Shown piece by piece: positions 57,165-64,000 of a stretch of DNA of 64,000 nt. Numbering within the stretch: position 1 is the stretch's first letter; the number at the start of each line of letters is the position of its first letter. Source of the stretch: Chrysomallon squamiferum (taxonomy: Eukaryota > Mollusca > Gastropoda > Neomphalida > Peltospiridae); NCBI GenBank assembly GCA_012295275.1, contig CM022678.1, positions 17,912,278-17,976,277 of the forward strand, written 5' to 3'. A model generated the notes under the pieces. That model did not search any database and had not been told where the DNA came from. It was given only the letters and a program-made list of their open reading frames with translations. The translations under genes and the position numbers were made by a program.

Positions 57165-59980
57165 TGTGTGTATATATATATAAACACACACATATTCAAA
57201 CACATACTTGTAAGATAAACCTTCGGCTGAGCTATTAGCAGTTTTTTCATCTCAGAATCTGTGAAGCCCAGGAATTCCTTGATGTAGAATATAGTGTCCT
57301 AAAATAAACAAACACAAGCATGTACTTACACACTTACACATACATTCAGACACAGTCTTCTAATGATTCTCTATAATTATAACATTAAAAAGAATGTTAA
57401 TGCAAATTTTAAATGCAAGTTTTAAAAGATAACACCAGTTTGTGGATGGAAACTTGCAAAACACATACACATAAATAAATAAATATATTTACGAACAACT
57501 AAGATAAATATGTAAAAAATAGATGCATGAAAAAAGAAAAAAGAAGAAGAAATCAAGAAATTCAAACACATATAAACATTTCCAAATATTTAAAAAAATA
57601 TAAAAAAAAAAAAACTAACACATCCATAATGAACTCTAGGTTCATCTCTCTAGAAACAAAGATTAAGTTAAGAATCACCACACCCCTTTCTCCATGTTTG
57701 TGTGGAGGGGAATCATTTTGTAATTTGTAAGTTTTTCTCTGATAATGGGTCTAAACTGATAAAAGAAAAGATGTCTGGGTGACAAGTATTAAAATGAAAA
57801 AAATCATAGTGATGAATTAACATTAGTGGTAGACTTAATAAAACATAAATAAATAAATAAATAAATTTAAAAAAAAGATGCATATATGTTTGGAATGTCA
57901 TTCTAAATCATTTCAGTTAAAAATTAAAAGATTTAAATTTTTCTAAAGACTGTCATCAAGCAAATGTCGACTGTATGCAAGTGTTGATCTAAATGAACAA
58001 ATTTTCCATTAAGGGAGAGAACTGTTTTAAGATTTGTTTATTTTTATATTTTGTTATTTAGTTTCTTGTAACATACTTCTAAAAGATGTACATGAGACAA
58101 AATCTGTGCATCACCATCAGCAGTTTGCATGTTGTTTACCAGAGTTTTGTTCTTAATGAATTGTAACGATCACTGACCTGTAACGTAACCAATGTTTATC
58201 AACAAACACTTGTAACAGCAACAGCATCGTCTTTTTAAATGTGCACAATAACAACATGTAGTTACCTAAGCAGTTGCTGTCACATAAACAAATAAATGTG
58301 TTTGTATGTATGTATATAGGTGTGTTTGTATATGTATGCATGTGTCTATACAGAAACACAGACACATAATGAATTACTAGGGTGATCACTTTACAGTGTT
58401 TAGACAAATTAGTCAAATATTTTATTTACATGTAACTAGAAGACTAAAAATAAAAATAAAAATTATAAAAAAATATCAATCTAATGTTTTTGAATAAGAT
58501 TTAACTAAAAGAAAGTTAGTATATCCCTACTGTAACTTGATCCCAGAGTCTATTGTTCTCAGACTTGTCTAAATTAATAAAAAAAAATTAATAAAAATGT
58601 TTTGGATCTAGTTTTTTTTTACCTTTAATCTATCTGTCTTCCATGATATCAGCTTAGGTTGTCTGCTTATGACATTCCGAACTTCATCTCCTAAAATATT
58701 AGATTTATGAAATATAGTGTGTGTGCCTGTGTGTGTAAGCCTTATGTTTAAAAAGAAAGAAGAAAACAACCTACTCTCCAACTTTAAAAAGACGAAAGAT
58801 ATTAAAAATATAATCTGAAATTAAAGTTTAAAATGTTGACCCACTTATTTTCATTATTGACATCAAAAACATAATCAAGTTTCAATATTTTTGTTAAAAC
58901 AAATAAAACAACTTCTCCCCTCTGTTTACACAAAGATATTTTGGACTCAGTTTACAATATCTTACCTGTCAGGTGAAACTGTCGCTGAAGAAAACCAAGC
59001 TTTGCATCAATCATACTCAGAGGCAAAAGCAGGAAAACATAACTTTTGCTAACAATTCTTGCAACTGAGTCTTGAGAAAATCTTTTCGACACCAGGTAAT
59101 CCACTTTCGTCTTAAGATGTTCAATATCTTTCTCAAATATTAAAGGATTCTTTGTCAGGTAGTGTCCTAGCTCGCTTTCCTCGAGCCCAACATCGTGCAA
59201 GAAGAGCAAATATGGGCGGATGTCTTTCTCGAAGTCTGACTTCACTATGAGGTCAGCAGCTCCATCCACTTTTTCAACTTCCGAGAGGTTGACACCAAGT
59301 TTCACAAGTCTGGACAGCGTCTCTGACTTATCAGCGAGTGCAGCCAAATTGTGGACAGGAAGAATTTTTGATTTGGGTTTCTGTGGAAGGGGAATGATGC
59401 TGTCCATGTCTTTCAGTTCAATTTCATCATCAGTAAAGCCGATGTTGTCAGTAGTGTCTGTTGGAACAACTGTTGTTGACGATGATGTGTCAGTGTCTTT
59501 GTCCTGCACCTCATCTGGCTTTCGACCCTGCTCTGTTGAAACAGAAACAGCAGATACGCTGTTACCATAGCAACCAGTGACATCATCATGAACATTTTGG
59601 TGTGATAGTTTACTTTCCCCAGCTTTGCTCTGATCCACATCCAGTTCATTTGTGATTCCCAGTTTTTTGCAAACTGGATCAGAAACAGAGGAAATGGATG
59701 CTAAATGGAATTCTCTGGAAGTCTGCAAATATCTGTGTGTCAAACTGCCTGAAGTAAACACTGGGAAATATTTCACAGTTTCAAACCCTCTCTCTGAAAC
59801 AGCAAACATGTTCCTAAAGTTATTTTTTTTCACCTTCCACACCAGAACTATCTCTGTCTTCTCAGGAAATATAACTGATCCTAATGTCTGACAGCAGTGA
59901 AACCTTGAAATTAAACATTTTGTTTCTATCATGTGATGCATTTGTTTCCCATAATGCAAAGATAAAGTTCGGGACACCAT
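56157..59980 (-). CDS. MTERF3: Mitochondrial transcription termination factor 3 (MTERF3), four exons
   Basis: Minus-strand exons: 59980-58966, 58690-58623, 57298-57208 and 56434-56157. Phases fit (1, 0, 1), giving 483 residues; about 420 is usual in vertebrates, the excess being an N-terminal extension. The N-terminus is basic and low in acids (MVSRTLSLHYGKQ), fitting mitochondrial import. From residue about 212 (LAALADKSETLSRLVKLGVN) mTERF helical repeats follow, including DFEKDIRPYLLFLHDVGLEE, LTKNPLIFEKDIEHLKTKV, ISRQPKLISWKTDRLK and the C-terminal LLSIGRAQYNPEKENYVSL. These match MTERF3 better than MTERF1, 2 or 4. The family acts in mitochondria, lowering mtDNA transcription and supporting mitoribosome assembly. 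A minus-strand AATAAA is at 56080-56085. Confidence 0.92.
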
Positions 59981-61659
59981 GTTTTATATCAATAAATATA
60001 AATGTTTTACTTATAAAAATCTGTAAATCTAGAAGTTTCTTCTTTGCATCTGAATTTCTAAAGTGTCTAAGAGGAGGCTGAAAAAATAAATAAATAAATA
60101 AATGAGCAAATATTTTATTCTTAAGACTGCATTAAAAAATAAACAGTGTTCATATTGTAAATCCAGACAAAGTCGATAATTATTTATTTGAGCTTTATCT
60201 ACAAATATTAGATCTGTGTTCTAACTGTAACTCAATAACTGTTTTTCATCTATTTTTTTTTTCTTTATTATTATTGTTGTTGTTTTTTGTTCATCAAAGC
60301 CTAAAACAATGGACGAAATTAGTGAAAGAAACTCATTTATTGAAATATCTCCAGTTTTGTTATTATTTTCTTTCTTTTTTAAAGCTCATCACAGCAGTGT
60401 AGAATATATTGAAATTTTAGGCGGATTCATTTCCTCCCTTCCCCGCCAATATATCTACTCTAACCACTCCACTGATATTCATTATGATTATTCACATCAG
60501 CACCAACAAGGCAACTGTGATCGACAGCTTTGCAGGCTTGCCTAACAAACACACCATCTACAACATGTTCTACAAAGTAGAAGTCTAATTAGCTACTATT
60601 AAAGATAGTGCAGAAAATTACTCGTCAATCTGTTAATCGTACAGCTTTCTGTACCATTAGAACATTTGACTGACCACAATCATGGTCATACATTACATCG
60701 GCGTCTGCGAACATGCCGTTTTCAATAACGGAAACGATTTCTTCTGTTACGTATACTACCTCCAGAACTGTGGAGAACCGCAGTGTGTGATTAGACTATA
60801 TCTAAAAATTAACATTAAATTTTATTTGTTCATATTGTCTGTAATAGTATAGTGACAGTCGCAACAGAATACACTAACAGTAGTAACTGTAGTAGTACAG
60901 TCTTAGTATCATTAGTTCTGCTAGTTATTGTGGTAGTAATTGTGGTAGAAGTAGTAGTCGTAGTATTTGTAATAGTAGTAACAGTAGTAGTTGTTCTACA
61001 AGTCAATCGTTAATATGAATAGAATAAAACTGAATTCTTTCAGGCTCATAGATTTTTCGTCTATAGATTTGGGGGGTTTGTTTTGGTTTGTGTTTTGAAA
61101 GTTATATTTATTTATTTATCTATTTTTTTTTATCTATTTTTTTTTATTATTATTTGTTTTTTTTTTTTTTTTTTTTTTTTTAATTTTTGGTCTAATTTTC
61201 AGAATAAAACACTATACAGGAATTTACTTTTTATTATTTACAAAAATGTTTGCAAAACATTTATAGAACAGAGGGAGAAAGAGATGTCTAACCTTTTCAG
61301 CATTATGTTCACTGTTATTCGTGTTTTTTATTTATTTATTTATTGAAAGATTTATATTTACCTTTTAATTTATTTTAATTCTTTTTTTTTTTTTCTTTTT
61401 TTTTTCGCATTTCTATCTTTTTTTTTTTATTTTTTATCTTTGTTTCAATATGGCACTTCGATATATACCTAAGTAATGGCCATTACCCGCGACTACGAAT
61501 GACGTCAGAACGTGTCTATACTGTTGTAACTATTACCAACAATCGCTACAGTAACAAGCTACAATAATCTTTTTCTGCGTATTAAGTGAATGATTCTTCA
61601 GTTGCATTCCGCTTCATTTTAAATTTATGAAAATATTTCCTTTTTGGATATTTTAGAAC

Positions 61660-61678
61660 ACACACACACACACACACA

Positions 61679-61774
<96 letters not shown>
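61660..61774. repeat. Compound (CA)n(CT)n(AT)n microsatellite
   Basis: Three dinucleotide runs joined directly: about 20 bp CA, 50 bp CT and 44 bp AT. Confidence 0.98.
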
Positions 61775-61776
<2 letters not shown>

Positions 61777-63034
61777 ATGTACTTTTGAATTTGAATATAT
61801 GGAAAGAAAATACCAAAAAATATTTTTTGTTATCTCTATCAGAGACAACGTAAAATTTAAAAAACAAACTTGATAAATTATTTCGCTGTTACAGTTCAAT
61901 GAGTTTCATCAAGTTAAAAACGCTGATGGATAATTTATAGTCGTCTAGAAAACAAAAAACAAAACAGAAAACCAAAAAAAATCATTGCATTTCGTGGAAA
62001 AGCAATACTAATGTTCTTGATTTTATAAAGAAAAAAAAATAGTTTTCCTTTTCATAAATGATTTTTATAGAACTTCATTCCAGTTTTCAAAATGGCGTCT
62101 GCAAGCAGTGAATATTAATGTTCTTCTAAATTTTGTATTTGAAATCGTACCTCGGTTTAAATAAATAAAAGAATAAGTAAGTAAGTAAAAAATATTAATA
62201 ATATTTAACTATACACTTAGCAGAACAACAAAAAAAAATATTTATAAAACCAAAATGAGAGAAAAATGTAAATACAGAAACAAATAATTTAAAAAAATAA
62301 ATAAAATGAATAAATCAATCAATCAGTAAATAAATAAATAAATAAATAAAACCAACAAAGAAGACAAGACAAAACAAATTATAAAAGAAACAGGCAAATA
62401 ATAAATGGAACGTATATAATAAAATAAAACTCATGAATACGTTGTGCATGCTCGTGTCTGTTTGTCTCTGTCCCTGGGCATGTGTGTTTATTCACGTACA
62501 GACACATAACGTACAGTCACCCTGTCAGCGCGAGAATCTTATGACATGCGCAGTTTTGTTTATAAAAAAAAGCTCTTGCTGTTTGTATAAAATAATAACT
62601 TATGACAATCGTGAAGGATTTTTTTTATTTTTCGTTTAATAACATTATAACAAAAAAAAAAAAAAACTGTAAACATGTTCTGATGCTTTTTTTTTTTTTA
62701 AAGATGTTAAAAAATAAATACCGTTTTATTTATTTATTTTTTTTAATTTTTATTATTCATTTTTTTTTTTTCTTGACTCGAATATATTAATATTTGTTGT
62801 TTGAAATAATGTTTCTCTTATAATAGCCGCAGATTTATGGTTCTGATTTATGGAATATAACAAAATATGCAGCGGAAATATTAATTATATCAATTATGTT
62901 GCATTAGCATTAATGTAAACTAAATGGGTACGATTTATAAACAAATTTTGATAATTAAAATTAATATTGAAACTGATTCGCAGATACACCTCTTTTTTTT
63001 CTGTCTTTATTATGTATATATGTATGTATGTATA

Positions 63035-63076
63035 TAGATTAGACTAGATTAGATTAAATTAGATTAGATTAGATTA
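63035..63076. repeat. (AGATT)n pentanucleotide repeat
   Basis: About eight slightly diverged AGATT units. Confidence 0.9.
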
Positions 63077-63152
63077 TAAAGCAAAACCAAGAATAAAAAC
63101 GTAAAAATAAATATCTTCTGTTTTCTTCTTTTCTTTTTTTCATTTCAATCTC

Positions 63153-63187
<35 letters not shown>

Positions 63188-63350
63188 TCATTCCCCTTCT
63201 CCAACAAAAAATAAATACTTACTGTAATTTTATTATTTCTTTTCTTTTGACCGTATTGATCACCCACCCCATCACTCAGTTACTTGTGTCAGTGCCAGTT
63301 CTAACGAAGTGACTAAAGTTCTCAAAATGTCGCAGAAACGTCCAGTGGCT

Positions 63351-63392
63351 TTCTGAAAAGACCGGGTGGGTTTCTGAAAAGACCGGGTGGGT
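63351..63392. repeat. 21-bp direct duplication
   Basis: ttctgaaaagaccgggtggg plus t occurs twice in tandem in a locally GC-richer segment before the promoter-like block. Confidence 0.95.
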
Positions 63393-63488
63393 TATAACTT
63401 TGTCTCAATTATTGTCCACACCGCTGGTCAGCCTGTCAATCAATTTCGACCACACAAAGCGAACACAAGTGGCACTCAGAAAAGCCGA

Positions 63489-63512
63489 TGACGTCACCGC
63501 CAATCAGCCAAT
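63489..63512 (+). promoter_or_regulatory. CRE plus two CCAAT boxes
   Basis: A full palindromic CRE (tgacgtca, 63489-63496) is followed by CCAAT at 63500-63504 and 63508-63512. This arrangement of CREB/ATF and NF-Y sites is typical of core promoters, in a GC-richer patch. It probably serves the gene starting at 63951. Confidence 0.55.
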
Positions 63513-63652
63513 GAGAGACGAGGATATCGCCAGGAACACAAAATAGTATGATATACTTTAGGCTACGACCAGTGAGACAATTGTTAATAGTATATATGTT
63601 CATATTTGTGGTTATGTTCGAACCCTAGCGAAAAAGAAGAAAAAAATATATA

Positions 63653-63687
<35 letters not shown>

Positions 63688-63950
63688 CAGTTTGATTTTC
63701 AGCAATAATATTATTTATTAAAATAATGGAGATTTCTTCTAAATTTAACTGAAGGATTAATACAGCGTTTATATTAACGATATTTTTTTCTTACCTGAAC
63801 CAGTGTACCTGTTAAAAAAAAGAAGAAGGAAAAAGACTTTACCTGATACACAGGTGTGTAACTCTGAGGATTATTACAAAGGAAGGTGATAGAAATATAT
63901 TCGCCTGGTTTTCACACCACATCGGACTTGTTGTACATCACGCCGTCACG

Positions 63951-64000
63951 ATGCTGCAGCCCGGCAGCTGTGAAGTGAACAACGTCACCGACTACAACTG
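63951..64000 (+). CDS. 5' end of an unidentified gene, cut by the window end
   Basis: An ATG at 63951 opens a frame MLQPGSCEVNNVTDYN that runs off the window. Base composition becomes GC-rich and CpG-containing here, unlike the surrounding intergenic DNA, and a CRE/CCAAT block lies 440 bp upstream. NVT is a potential N-glycosylation site, as in an extracellular N-terminus, but 16 codons do not allow a family call. The start could be wrong if a spliced leader exon is present. Confidence 0.4.
   Translation, partial: MLQPGSCEVNNVTDYN

Larger units (their letters stand above)
59981..63480. other. Intergenic region upstream of MTERF3
   Basis: AT-rich. T-rich tracts lie at 61150-61185 and 61385-61430, the compound (CA)n(CT)n(AT)n array at 61660-61774, an AGATT pentamer run at 63035-63076 and a 21-bp direct duplication at 63351-63392. 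No supported coding exon; a 78-codon plus-strand frame at 60309 has no recognisable features. Confidence 0.65.

Noticed and set aside
59220-59570. 116-codon plus-strand frame
   Set aside because: Antisense shadow of MTERF3 exon 1.
60309-60545. 78-codon frame upstream of MTERF3
   Set aside because: No recognisable domain, no splice or promoter support and low-complexity start; judged chance.

Overview
This is an AT-rich, intron-rich animal nuclear genome window, most likely from a mollusc or another lophotrochozoan. The basis is short GT-AG-bounded exons in long AT-rich introns, one-repeat-per-exon ankyrin coding, metazoan IQCC and MTERF3 orthologues, an EGF-rich secreted/receptor-type gene next to tyrosine-phosphatase 3' exons, and abundant (CT)n, (CA)n, (ATT)n and (TA)n microsatellites. 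The phylum is an inference. A 200-N assembly gap lies at 19660-19859. Exons were assigned by reading frame, splice consensus and recalled family patterns; no alignment was run.

Layout. 1-1.75 kb: a decayed LINE (RT plus RNase H, minus strand) with a MITE-like inverted-repeat element beside it. 3.7-4.05 kb: a phase 1-1 immunoglobulin exon. 4.6-9.4 kb: scattered coding-like fragments. 10.5-13.0 kb: a chain of exons resembling the coiled-coil part of the IRAG/JAW1 (MRVI1/LRMP) family, with an in-frame stop and phase breaks, probably a decaying gene. 13-19.6 kb: no clear gene.

19.9-36.1 kb is a rearranged segmental-duplication locus. Three copies (A, B, C) carry the 3' end of a receptor-type protein tyrosine phosphatase gene followed by shared spacer. 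Copies A and C also carry the first two exons of an ankyrin-repeat gene. Copy A has a frameshift in ankyrin exon 1 and a 32-copy 47-bp minisatellite. Copy B lost a splice donor. Copy C is a remnant of the last phosphatase exon lying 2 bp after the stop codon of an intact EGF-repeat gene (29.4-32.4 kb). Copy C's ankyrin gene continues as a full ten-exon gene (35.0-43.4 kb, 527 residues).

43.4-49 kb is intergenic. 49.1-53.9 kb encodes IQCC (plus strand, five exons) and 56.2-60.0 kb encodes mitochondrial MTERF3 (minus strand, four exons); they converge. 60-63.9 kb is repeat-rich and ends in a promoter-like block (CRE plus two CCAAT boxes) ahead of a plus-strand start codon at 63951 that runs off the window.

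The most interesting part is the 19.9-36 kb patchwork: repeated duplication of phosphatase/ankyrin sequence, a chimeric EGF/phosphatase junction, a minisatellite expanded in one paralogue but single-copy in the other, and an ISRE-like element upstream of the EGF gene.
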